A stretch of 11,976 nucleotides of DNA from an uncultured Peptococcaceae bacterium (GTDB lineage Bacteria > Bacillota > Desulfotomaculia > Desulfotomaculales > Desulfallaceae). The position numbers and the translations under genes are program-made. Below the pieces are notes generated by a model, which was not told the DNA's origin, searched no databases, and saw only the letters and a program-made list of their open reading frames with translations. The DNA is taken from contig CAJYBN010000076.1 of NCBI GenBank assembly GCA_913064925.1, forward strand, positions 1 through 11,976. The letters are read 5' to 3'. Shown here piece after piece: positions 1-6,344 of this stretch (position 1 is its first letter; each line of letters starts with the position of its first letter).

Positions 1-172
1 CGCCCCCGACTTCCAGCAGGTCCCGCGCGCCCGCGGCGCCGGCCGCGCCGGGCGGCGTTCTGGCCAGCGTGTGGAAAATGGCATATGTTCCGTTGAAACC
101 CAGGCCCACCAGAGTGAGCAGGCAGATATATATGGCGGCCAGGGTTATTCTGAGCAGCTTATTTCTCTGCAT
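1..172 (-). CDS. Exported protein with SipW-like signal sequence (partial, C-terminus off window)
   Basis: This is the third gene of the minus-strand operon that starts with the signal peptidase at 1896; it runs off the left edge, so only about 57 residues are visible. The N-terminus is basic (MQRNK), followed by one hydrophobic segment (residues 8-27) and then GTYAIF at 28-33. That resembles the GTLALF/GTFALF boundary of the SipW substrates elsewhere in this window, so it may be another SipW substrate; a plain membrane anchor is the alternative. After it comes a Pro/Ala/Gly-rich linker. The ATG at 172 is the first in-frame ATG and lies 66 nt after the stop of the preceding gene. The SD is weak, and in-frame TTG codons at 190 and 199 are possible alternative starts. 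Function is unknown. Confidence 0.6.
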   Translation of the reverse strand, partial: MQRNKLLRITLAAIYICLLTLVGLGFNGTYAIFHTLARTPPGAAGAAGARDLLEVGG

Positions 173-238
173 GGCTCGTCGTTTTCTCAAGCGAATCAAT
201 CTGGTCTCATACAGGTGCCAGCACCCCCTTTGCGGTTA

Positions 239-1309
239 TCACAGCGCGTGTTCCTCCGGGTCCAGGTCTATGCCCAGGTTGTAGCAAGACTCCAATTGAC
301 CGCCGCCGGTGACCAGTTCCCCCGCGCGCCGGGCCCTGCCTGCAGGCTCGGCGCCGGCGCCACTGAAGTCGTTCCTGGCGGCGTACACCCTGCCGGCCCC
401 GCTGATCACCACGGCGTCGCGCGGAGAGTTGATGATGCTGTCCAACACCAGGCACTCCCCAGAGCCAACCTCGATACCCCCGGCACCGCTCACGGTAAAG
501 CCCTGCAGCACCGCGGCCCCGCCGGCGCCCATACCGACCGCCGCAGCGGCGGAAGAAACCCTTCCCCCGCGCGGGCCGGACACCGTGAACCCGTGCACCA
601 CGGTGTCGAAAACCACGTCCTTGGCCTTGACCGCAGTGCCCGGCTTCACCCGCAGGCGGCCGTAGCTGCCGGCGGGCACCAGCACCACATCGCCGGGTTC
701 CGCCGCGTCCAGAACGGACTGCACGTTATCCCGCCCGGCCAGGTACACCCTGCCGCCCATCTCCTGGTCCGGCTTCTGGCCGGCGTACACAGTGAAGGAA
801 AAGTCGATGCTCTTCCCCTTGTACCAGTTACCCACCCGCTCATCCAGGCCGATGCTGAACTCCAGCTCCACCGTTTTGCCCGGCTGGAAGGCGATCTGCC
901 GCTCCAGGGGCACCGCGTTGCCATCCAGGGCCAGCAGGGAGCCGCGGTACAACACCCCTTCCCGGCCGTGCTTACACACCGTTTGCAGGGCGTTGGCCAG
1001 GAACTTGTCGTTGCACTCCCTGATGTTCACGGAAATGGCGTTTATATAGGCGGGCATGGAGCCCAGGTTCTTCACCTTGAGCTTAATTTTATGCGGCTCG
1101 GCGCCCGGCACCAGGTCGCCTAAATTAATAAAGCTGTCCAGCATGCCCTTTTGGCCGCTCTCGCCGCCGATGAAAAGCGTGCCGGCGCTGATGGTATTGC
1201 CGGAGCTGATGGCCTCGCTGCTGAACAAGGCCAGCGTCCCCGCCGAAAGAGAGAACAGCATGAGGGCGACCAGCCCCAAAAAAAACAGCACTTTGCTTTT
1301 CAGCATCAT
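239..1309 (-). CDS. TasA/camelysin-like exported protein fused to a beta-helix-like C-terminal domain
   Basis: A 356-residue secreted protein. Residues 1-27 form a SipW-type signal: basic start, hydrophobic core, then SAGTLA before LFSS, with predicted cleavage after Ala27. Residues 28-178 follow the TasA/CalY (Peptidase_M73) pattern: NTISAGTL at 38-45, a conserved 'GDLVPGAEPHK' turn near 64-74, and a beta-rich stretch ending SFTVYA. From about 186 the sequence changes to short repeated beta-strand/turn units (DAAEPGDVVLVPAGSY at 201-216, then twice GFTVSG at 240-245 and 270-275). This is typical of right-handed parallel beta-helix (pectate-lyase-like) folds; no catalytic residues can be identified. 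The start ATG overlaps the stop of the upstream signal peptidase (TAATG), and CGGGGG upstream is the SD, so translation is probably coupled. The likely role is an extracellular matrix or adhesive protein processed by the adjacent peptidase. The fusion is unusual; TasA-like proteins generally lack such a domain. Confidence 0.85.
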   Translation of the reverse strand: MMLKSKVLFFLGLVALMLFSLSAGTLALFSSEAISSGNTISAGTLFIGGESGQKGMLDSFINLGDLVPGAEPHKIKLKVKNLGSMPAYINAISVNIRECNDKFLANALQTVCKHGREGVLYRGSLLALDGNAVPLERQIAFQPGKTVELEFSIGLDERVGNWYKGKSIDFSFTVYAGQKPDQEMGGRVYLAGRDNVQSVLDAAEPGDVVLVPAGSYGRLRVKPGTAVKAKDVVFDTVVHGFTVSGPRGGRVSSAAAAVGMGAGGAAVLQGFTVSGAGGIEVGSGECLVLDSIINSPRDAVVISGAGRVYAARNDFSGAGAEPAGRARRAGELVTGGGQLESCYNLGIDLDPEEHAL

Positions 1310-1896
1310 TAAAACCCCCGTTTGAACTCGTCGTTTTTCTTGCCGCGCCACCGCAATTGCGCGGCCGCTTCGGGGTAAATGCGCTTGATTTCCAGCAGCA
1401 GGGCCAGGGTAACGGGCAGCATGACCAGCAGCGCAAACCCCGCCCGGGTATGTAAAAAGCCGATTAAATAACCGCCCAGGGGTACGCAAAACATGTACCT
1501 GCCCACCACGTCGCGCTCCGGTACGGGGCTGCCGTCCGCGACCCTGTTGGCGTCGCCCCTGGTAAAATACACCCGCTCCCCGTTTGCGTTTTTTATGGCT
1601 GTAATCCTGTGCGTCAGCAGGGAAGACGTGTTGTTAGCGCGCCAGAAAGTGATGATATCCCCTTCCTGCAGGCGCCCGGCCACCCTGGCGTCCACCACGA
1701 TGGCGTCCCCCGCCCGCATCACGGGCCGCATGCTGTCGCTGAGCACGGAGATCAGCTTGTAGCGACCCAGCCCGGGCACGTGCCTGCCGCCGTCCCCGGC
1801 CAGCCAGATCGTCACGGCAATGGTGCCAATGGCCAGTATAACCGCCAGGAGCGATAGGTTAAGAATCCACTTGGTAAAAAATATTAACCGGCTCAA
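1309..1896 (-). CDS. sipW: SipW-type (ER/archaeal-like) signal peptidase I, copy 1
   Basis: A 195-residue membrane serine protease that cleaves signal peptides on the outer face of the cytoplasmic membrane. Residues 10-33 are a membrane anchor. Box B is LSDSMRP with catalytic Ser55. The catalytic base is His96 in LLTHRI, where bacterial-type enzymes have Lys, so this is the Ser-His SipW/SPC18-like class. FTRGDAN with Asp115 is the conserved C-terminal box. A second membrane segment lies at about 153-171. The start is TTG, preceded by AAGGTG 4 nt upstream; no ATG in the frame gives a full-length protein. It is first in its operon, and its stop overlaps the start of a TasA-like gene, which is the usual sipW-substrate arrangement. 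A paralogue lies at 7700-8287. Confidence in family is high; dedication to the neighbouring substrates is inferred. Confidence 0.93.
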   Translation of the reverse strand: MSRLIFFTKWILNLSLLAVILAIGTIAVTIWLAGDGGRHVPGLGRYKLISVLSDSMRPVMRAGDAIVVDARVAGRLQEGDIITFWRANNTSSLLTHRITAIKNANGERVYFTRGDANRVADGSPVPERDVVGRYMFCVPLGGYLIGFLHTRAGFALLVMLPVTLALLLEIKRIYPEAAAQLRWRGKKNDEFKRGF

Positions 1897-1951
1897 AGAA
1901 TCACCTTGTGAAAGTTAAACCCAATAACATGCTATCAAAAATGCTGAAATA

Positions 1952-1993
1952 ATTATATTGACCGCAGGTATGAAAAAAATCTGCAGTATGAAA
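1952..1993 (-). promoter_or_regulatory. Candidate promoter of the sipW copy 1 operon with two direct-repeat boxes
   Basis: On the minus strand a perfect TATAAT (1952-1957) lies about 55 nt upstream of the TTG start. No good -35 hexamer stands 16-18 nt upstream. Instead that position is covered by one of two similar boxes, TTTCATACCTGC (1964-1975) and TTTCATACTGC (1983-1993), spaced about two helical turns apart. This layout would fit activator-dependent transcription, but the factor is unknown. Confidence 0.35.
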
Positions 1994-2166
1994 TCCAGAT
2001 TAGCTAGGGTATTAATACTTCCGCACAACCACAACCGCGAACTCCACCGGCGTTCCGTCACTGGCGTTCGGGTAATAGGGTATTAACCCTCTTCACACAT
2101 AATCTTTTTCAAAAACTTCTCACCTGCTGGAAAGAAGTATTGGAGAAATAGGCAAATTCAGCCTAA

Positions 2167-2201
2167 TTGTAACAAAATTTACATTTAACCATATAATGTA
2201 A
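2167..2201 (+). promoter_or_regulatory. Candidate promoter and operator upstream of the papain-like protease
   Basis: TTGTAA (2167-2172) and a perfect TATAAT (2192-2197) are separated by 19 nt, slightly longer than ideal. A 7-bp inverted repeat, TTACATT (2179-2185) and AATGTAA (2195-2201), overlaps the spacer and -10 box and could be a repressor site. It lies about 155 nt upstream of the protease ATG, leaving a long 5' leader. The call is based on hexamers only. Confidence 0.4.
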
Positions 2202-2253
2202 GGCAAGAAAACCAGTTCCGGTTAAAATAGTCAGGCATTGTTGTAGCATGGTT

Positions 2254-2283
2254 TAAGGGGGGATGCAAGATGAAGTAAATTAA
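2254..2283 (+). other. Strong SD followed by very short ORFs in the protease leader
   Basis: The run AAGGGGGG at 2255-2262 is a stronger ribosome-binding site than the one used by the protease. It precedes ATG-AAG-TAA (2270-2278), a two-codon ORF with ideal spacing, and overlaps ATG at 2263, which would give a six-residue peptide ending at 2283. These could be a regulatory upstream ORF or the relic of an older start. Nothing shows that it is functional. Confidence 0.3.
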
Positions 2284-2352
2284 GAACAAATCCCAAGATT
2301 TAAGCAAATTTAGTAATTTTTCAAAGTGTTGGATCAGAAATGGGGAGTAAAA

Positions 2353-5300
2353 ATGTCACCCAAGAAAGGCAGTTTTATTTTTTTTAAAGGTAGCGTAATC
2401 CTTTTGTTTCTGGTGTTCCTAAGCTTTTGCCTGGTGGCAACCGGTTTTGCCCAAGAGAAAACCGGCGTTACACAGGCGAAACCCGGTTTCAACCTGGCTC
2501 CGGTTAATCCTCAATTTATTAAATACCTTGAAGATCTCAAAGCGGGCAAAGTGCAACAAGAAACCGCCGACGGATACAGGCTGGGGTATATTCCCGCACC
2601 CCTCGACCTACCCAACACGGGGAAAACACTTTCCAAGTATGCCAATTTTCCTGCCGCTTACGACCTGCGCAGCCGGGAAAAATTGACGCCGGTTAAAAAC
2701 CAGGGGGCCTGCGGCAGCTGCTGGGCGTTCGCCACTTACGGCTCGCTGGAATCCTACCTGCTGCCTGAAGAAACAACTGATTATTCAGAAAACCATATGA
2801 AGAACACCCACGGGTTCGACTGGGGTCCCTGCCAGGGCGGCAACCAGTTCATTTCGGCAGCTTACCTGGCCCGCTGGAGCGGCCCCATTGACGAGGCGGA
2901 CGACCCGTATTCGCCCTCTGACAACACTTCACCGGAGGGGTTGTCCCCGAAAAAACACCTCCAGCAAGCCTATTTCATCCCTGACCGGAGCAGCCCACTG
3001 GACAACAACAATATCAAACAAGCCGTTATGGACTACGGCGCGGTTTTTACCAGCATGTATTACAGCAGCACCTATTACAACTCCGACAACTACACCTATT
3101 ATTTCAACGGCTCCACCTACTCCAATCACGCCGTGGCAATAGTGGGCTGGGACGACAATTTCGACCGCAACAAGTTTGCCACGCCCCCGCCGGGCAACGG
3201 TGCCTTTATCATCAAAAACAGCTGGGGAACCAGCTGGGGGGATAACGGCTACTTCTACGTGTCTTACTACGACTACAACATAGGCAAGGACAACGTGGTT
3301 TATACTGCGGAAGACGTTATCAACTACAAGGACATCTACCAGTACGACCCTTACGGTTGGATAGACAGCATCGGCGCGGGCAGCCCCACCCTGTGGTTCG
3401 CCAATATCTTCACCGCCAGGTCCGACGAAAAGCTGGCGGCCGTCAGCCTGTACTCGGCTACCCCCGATTCCGTCTACGAAATATATGTTTACACGGGCGT
3501 CACCACTCAACCCAAAACCGGAACGCTGGCGGGAACCAAAACCGGCACCCTGCCCCTCCCGGGATACAACACCATTAAGCTTGACAACCCCGTGGCCCTG
3601 ACCGCCGGAGAAAAATTTTCAGTGGTGGTCAAGCTGACCACGCCCGGTTACAACTACCCGTGCCCGGTGGAATACGCGATATTCGGTTATGACAGCAAAG
3701 CCGCCAGCAGCCCCGGAGAAAGCTGGGCCAGCATGGACGGGTCAACATGGCAAGACCTTTACGAGCAGGGATACGGGAACGTTTGCCTGAAGGCGTTTAC
3801 CACCGGCCCCGGTATTATCGTAATTGCCCCGGACGGGGGAGAAAACTGGACAGCGGGAACAACACAGACTATTAAGTGGAGCTATATAGATGACCCCGGC
3901 CCTGAAGTAAAAATTGAACTGCTCAAGAGCGGCGCCGTGGACAGCATAATTACGCCAGCCACGCCCATTGGAACAGGCGGCAGCGGCTCTTACAACTGGT
4001 CCATTCCCGCAAGCCTGGTTCCCGGCAGCGACTACCGGGTCAAGGTCACCAGCACCTCCAACAGCGCTTGTACGGCCACCAGCGAAAATAATTTCATTAT
4101 CAGCGCAGCCGGGGAACAGGCAGTACTATTCATCCACGACGGTTCGGAAGAGAGCAACAAAACCAGCAATACTTCGGACTATGGTTACTCAACATTAAAA
4201 ACAATACTCGAGGATGAACTGGGATTTTCAGTCGATGAGCTTAACCCTTATCTTATTACGCCCTCCCTTCTGGCCAATTACGACCTGGTGGTATTCGCTT
4301 CTATATACAGAAGCAGGGAAATTAGCCAGTCCGAAGCGGGCGCCCTGATAAACTATGTAAACAAAGGAGGCAAACTTTTCCTGGTAACCGAATGGGGCGG
4401 TTATTCAACTAAATGGAAAAATTCATTTAACAAGGTCGGCAGCGCGTTCGGTATAACGTCCGATTACAACCAGGTGTCCGACCCGACTGATTATTTTCGA
4501 TACAAATTCTGGCCGGTAATTAAAAACATGCAAAATCACCCGATCACGAAAGGAGTTAATGAATTTGTTCTGGCCAGCGCAACGTCATTAACGGCCAGTC
4601 CACCGGCAACAGCGCTGGCTTTCACTGACCAGGACGCCACCCCGGCAGGCCGGGCCGTCCTGGCGGCGACGGAAAGCGGGTCCGGCAAGGTAGTTGCTGC
4701 CAGCGGAGATTCCAACTTCCTGAACAACAAGTTCCTAGCCATGTACGACAACCGCACTCTGGCCAGAAACATATTCATCTGGCTGGCCGGGGGCGCTGAG
4801 CCCGCCAGAGCGACAATCACCATAACTTCACCCAACGGAGGCGAGAACTGGACCGCCGGCTCAATGCACAACATTACCTGGAACTACACTGGCGATCCCG
4901 GAAGGCAGGTTAAAATTGAGCTGCTCAAAGGCAGTTCCGTGGACAGTATCATTTCTTCCGGTACGCCCGTGGGAACAAACGGCAGCGGTTCTTACAGCTG
5001 GACCATTCCGGAAAACCAGGCTCTGGGCAGCGACTACCGGGTCAGGGTTACCAGCACATCCGATAGCTCCTGCACCGATACCAGCGACGGCAGCTTTACC
5101 ATAACAGCGCTTTCCAGCATCATTGTCGGCTTCGACCCAACTGAAACGACCGTATATAAAAACCCCTTTGAGCCTTATAGCTCTGAATTTATTGTCAGCG
5201 TAACAATTAGCAGCTTGGCCGGCGGTCAGAAAATCCTCAGCTTCCATGACACTATCAAATACGATCCCGCGCTGCTGGAAGCGGTTAAAGTGGAAATACC

Positions 5301-5892
5301 AACTGGCTCGCTCCTGGAACCGATCCTTTTCTGGGACCACCAAATCGACAACCAGCAAGGAACCATTGAATTTGCCCTGGCCAGGGAAAATACCGCTTAT
5401 CCGGGGAGCAGCGGAGTGGTATATAACGTAATCCTGCGCGCCAAAGGCGAAGGTACGGTGGTTTTAAAACACCTTTCGCCTGACTTGCGCGATGAACAAA
5501 ACGTTCCCGTAACTGTCGGTACCAGTGACTGCAATGTTATCATTAAAAGTCTAACAGGGGATTTTATCGCAGACGGAAACATCGATTCCGCTGACCTCCA
5601 GGTATTTGACCATTGTTGGAAGCATAAAGTTGGTGACGACGGTTGGAACGACAAACTCCCTGACGTACCCGGCACCCCCTACCGGCAGGCTGACATCGGC
5701 CCGGCTACAGGGGCACCTCCAGAGGTAGCAGTTCAGCCTGACGGTATAGTTGACTTCGAAGACCTATCGGTTTTTGCCCTAATGTGGAACTGGAATAGGG
5801 GTTATATCAGTCTAGAAAAAGACCGGGTAAAATTGTTTGAAGCAGCCGGTTTCAACCACAAAAAGCTTCTTAACTCCTGCCAATGCAGGTAG
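2353..5892 (+). CDS. Secreted multidomain papain-family (C1A) cysteine protease with cohesin and dockerin-like modules
   Basis: An 1179-residue exported protein. The ATG at 2353 is preceded by GGGGAG at good spacing; an in-frame GTG at 2326 has no SD. Modules in order: signal peptide 1-33 (cleavage after GFA); propeptide to about 98; papain domain 99-319 with Gln117, Cys123 in GSCWAF, His259 in SNHAV and Asn289 in KNSWG, all catalytic residues present; lectin-like domain, commonly found after bacterial papain domains, about 325-485; Kre9/KNH-like beta domain 488-584; DUF4350/glutamine-amidotransferase-like domain about 588-813; a second Kre9/KNH-like domain 822-918; cohesin-like domain about 922-1066; and a dockerin-like pair of EF-hand-type loops 1067-1150 (Asp1070, 1074, 1078, 1081; then Asp1130, 1134, 1137). 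The first loop has Ile at calcium position 3 and the second lacks an acidic first ligand. No sortase motif or C-terminal membrane anchor is visible, so attachment may be by protein-protein contacts. It is transcribed alone, divergently from the sipW operon. Confidence 0.93.
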   Translation: MSPKKGSFIFFKGSVILLFLVFLSFCLVATGFAQEKTGVTQAKPGFNLAPVNPQFIKYLEDLKAGKVQQETADGYRLGYIPAPLDLPNTGKTLSKYANFPAAYDLRSREKLTPVKNQGACGSCWAFATYGSLESYLLPEETTDYSENHMKNTHGFDWGPCQGGNQFISAAYLARWSGPIDEADDPYSPSDNTSPEGLSPKKHLQQAYFIPDRSSPLDNNNIKQAVMDYGAVFTSMYYSSTYYNSDNYTYYFNGSTYSNHAVAIVGWDDNFDRNKFATPPPGNGAFIIKNSWGTSWGDNGYFYVSYYDYNIGKDNVVYTAEDVINYKDIYQYDPYGWIDSIGAGSPTLWFANIFTARSDEKLAAVSLYSATPDSVYEIYVYTGVTTQPKTGTLAGTKTGTLPLPGYNTIKLDNPVALTAGEKFSVVVKLTTPGYNYPCPVEYAIFGYDSKAASSPGESWASMDGSTWQDLYEQGYGNVCLKAFTTGPGIIVIAPDGGENWTAGTTQTIKWSYIDDPGPEVKIELLKSGAVDSIITPATPIGTGGSGSYNWSIPASLVPGSDYRVKVTSTSNSACTATSENNFIISAAGEQAVLFIHDGSEESNKTSNTSDYGYSTLKTILEDELGFSVDELNPYLITPSLLANYDLVVFASIYRSREISQSEAGALINYVNKGGKLFLVTEWGGYSTKWKNSFNKVGSAFGITSDYNQVSDPTDYFRYKFWPVIKNMQNHPITKGVNEFVLASATSLTASPPATALAFTDQDATPAGRAVLAATESGSGKVVAASGDSNFLNNKFLAMYDNRTLARNIFIWLAGGAEPARATITITSPNGGENWTAGSMHNITWNYTGDPGRQVKIELLKGSSVDSIISSGTPVGTNGSGSYSWTIPENQALGSDYRVRVTSTSDSSCTDTSDGSFTITALSSIIVGFDPTETTVYKNPFEPYSSEFIVSVTISSLAGGQKILSFHDTIKYDPALLEAVKVEIPTGSLLEPILFWDHQIDNQQGTIEFALARENTAYPGSSGVVYNVILRAKGEGTVVLKHLSPDLRDEQNVPVTVGTSDCNVIIKSLTGDFIADGNIDSADLQVFDHCWKHKVGDDGWNDKLPDVPGTPYRQADIGPATGAPPEVAVQPDGIVDFEDLSVFALMWNWNRGYISLEKDRVKLFEAAGFNHKKLLNSCQCR
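3814..4104 (+). repeat. Internal repeat A: Kre9/KNH-like module
   Basis: Residues 488-584 of the protease, with landmarks GGENWTAG, VKIELLK, GSGSY and GSDYRVKVTSTS. It matches repeat B without gaps at an offset of 334 codons (1002 bp), with about 60 percent residue identity by eye. Such modules are found in secreted proteins as beta-sandwich spacers. Confidence 0.9.
4816..5106 (+). repeat. Internal repeat B: Kre9/KNH-like module
   Basis: Residues 822-918 of the protease, the second copy of the module at 3814-4104. The signatures GGENWTAG, VKIELLK, GSGSY and GSDYRVRVTSTS are retained. The copies differ enough that the duplication is not recent. Together they flank the DUF4350-like domain. Confidence 0.9.
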
Positions 5893-5894
5893 CA

Positions 5895-5932
5895 GCATAA
5901 CCCTCCCCCCTCCCGGGGAGGGTTGCTTATGC
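5895..5932 (+). terminator. Hairpin after the protease gene (weak plus-strand terminator)
   Basis: Three nt after the protease stop, CCCTCCCC (5901-5908) pairs with GGGGAGGG (5915-5922). GCATAA (5895-5900) pairs further out with TTATGC (5927-5932) across a 4-nt bulge. On the plus strand it is followed by A residues rather than T, so it is not a canonical intrinsic terminator. It may still end or protect the transcript 3' end. Confidence 0.5.
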
Positions 5933-5958
5933 AAAAAAAAAATCAACCTCAAAGGTTG
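5933..5958 (-). terminator. Rho-independent terminator of the minus-strand tasA-like cluster
   Basis: Read on the minus strand, CAACCT and AGGTTG (5944-5958) form a 6-bp stem with a 3-nt loop, followed after one A by a run of ten T (5942-5933). It lies 16 nt past the shifted-frame stop of the broken TasA-like gene, so that stop probably marks the original gene end. Confidence 0.75.
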
Positions 5959-5974
5959 TATTAGCCGACGATAT

Positions 5975-6180
5975 TTATTTTAATGGTCGTCTTGGATTGT
6001 TTCTGCCTTGCTCACCGTAGAACAGGATGTCCGCCTTCAATGTCTGGCCTTGAAGCATGCTTGAAATTGAGCGTTAGTTGGCTCGGTGCTTGCGGTAAAC
6101 AGTGCTAGGGTCCGGCCACCAGCCAGCCCGGTCGCCAAAGTGATTAATACAGCAAAAATCAGCACAAGCTTGGTTTTCAT
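5975..6180 (-). pseudogene. Truncated, frameshifted TasA-like gene
   Basis: The ATG at 6180 has a good SD (GGGGTGAT) and encodes MKTKLVLIFAVLITLATGLA followed by GGRTLALFTAS, an unmistakable SipW-type signal with predicted cleavage after Ala26. The frame then runs through TNAQFQA and stops at TGA 6037-6039 after only 47 residues. A shift of frame near 6055 gives QGQTLKADILFYGEQG and continues to TAA 5975-5977, 16 nt before a terminator. Even when corrected the product is only about 68 residues, against 174 and 214 for its neighbours, so an internal deletion is likely as well. Alternatively the 47-residue peptide is a real small secreted product. It is the last gene of the sipW copy 2 cluster. 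Confidence 0.6.
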
Positions 6181-6230
6181 TACAAATCACCCCGACAGAA
6201 TAAAACGCAAAAATTCCTTAAACTATAGGG

Positions 6231-6258
6231 AAACAGGGGCACCCATAAAGAGTGCCCC
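6231..6258 (-). terminator. Hairpin downstream of the 214-residue TasA-like gene
   Basis: On the minus strand GGGGCAC and GTGCCCC (6236-6258) form a perfect 7-bp stem with a 9-nt loop, followed by TGTTTCCC, a poor U tract. It lies about 87 nt past the stop at 6345 and before the broken TasA-like gene. It could be a partial terminator or a transcript-stabilising hairpin. Confidence 0.4.
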
Positions 6259-6306
6259 CTTTAAGTTAAGGCTACCCCGGGAATAGTCTTTATTTCCCAA
6301 ATTGGC

Positions 6307-6324
6307 TTTCGCGACGCCCTGACG
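6307..6324 (+). repeat. Left copy of an 18-bp inverted repeat flanking the TasA-like pair
   Basis: TTTCGCGACGCCCTGACG here matches the minus-strand sequence at 7633-7650 with one mismatch (17 of 18). The copies are in opposite orientation and lie just outside the two intact TasA-like genes. Each contains GACG repeated at 8-bp spacing. The function is unknown; a protein-binding site or a recombination site are possible. Confidence 0.6.
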
Positions 6325-6344
6325 CGTTAACGTGCGGCATGAAA

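Larger units (their letters stand above)
1897..2352. other. Long AT-rich divergent intergenic region
   Basis: About 455 nt lie between the start of the minus-strand sipW operon and the start of the plus-strand protease. It holds a candidate minus promoter near 1952-1957, paired short direct repeats (1964-1993; TAGGGTATTAA at 2005-2015 and 2076-2086), a plus-strand promoter candidate at 2167-2197, and a strong SD followed by a two-codon ORF at 2270. The stretch about 2020-2090 is markedly more GC-rich than its surroundings; on the minus strand it reads as a short peptide tail ending VEFAVVVVRKY at a TAA at 2015-2017, without a start codon. This may be the 3' remnant of a lost gene. No intact gene is visible. 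Confidence 0.6.

Noticed and set aside
71..1123. Long plus-strand open frame (350 codons) opposite the TasA-like fusion gene
   Set aside because: It lies in high-GC DNA antisense to a gene with clear signal peptide, SD and domain features; the translation is Pro/His/Gln/Gly-rich without recognisable domains and has no good SD.
2326..2352. GTG start nine codons upstream for the papain-like protease
   Set aside because: No SD precedes it, whereas the ATG at 2353 has GGGGAG at good spacing and gives a standard signal peptide start.
2929..3510. Minus-strand open frame (193 codons) opposite the papain domain
   Set aside because: It is antisense to the catalytic domain, whose active-site residues are all intact; the reverse frame has low-complexity Val-rich content and no SD.
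5541..5820. Dockerin-like region as evidence of a cellulosome
   Set aside because: No scaffoldin, glycoside hydrolase or sortase gene is in the window, and the calcium loops are atypical. The modules more likely serve attachment or assembly of this protease.
6262..6330. Possible second GEMM-type riboswitch upstream of the broken TasA-like gene (minus strand contains CGCGAAAGCC and GGGGTAGCC)
   Set aside because: The 5' half of the aptamer (GGGCAAACC and its hairpin) is missing and the core GACGCAAAGCC is not matched; the resemblance is partial and probably accidental.
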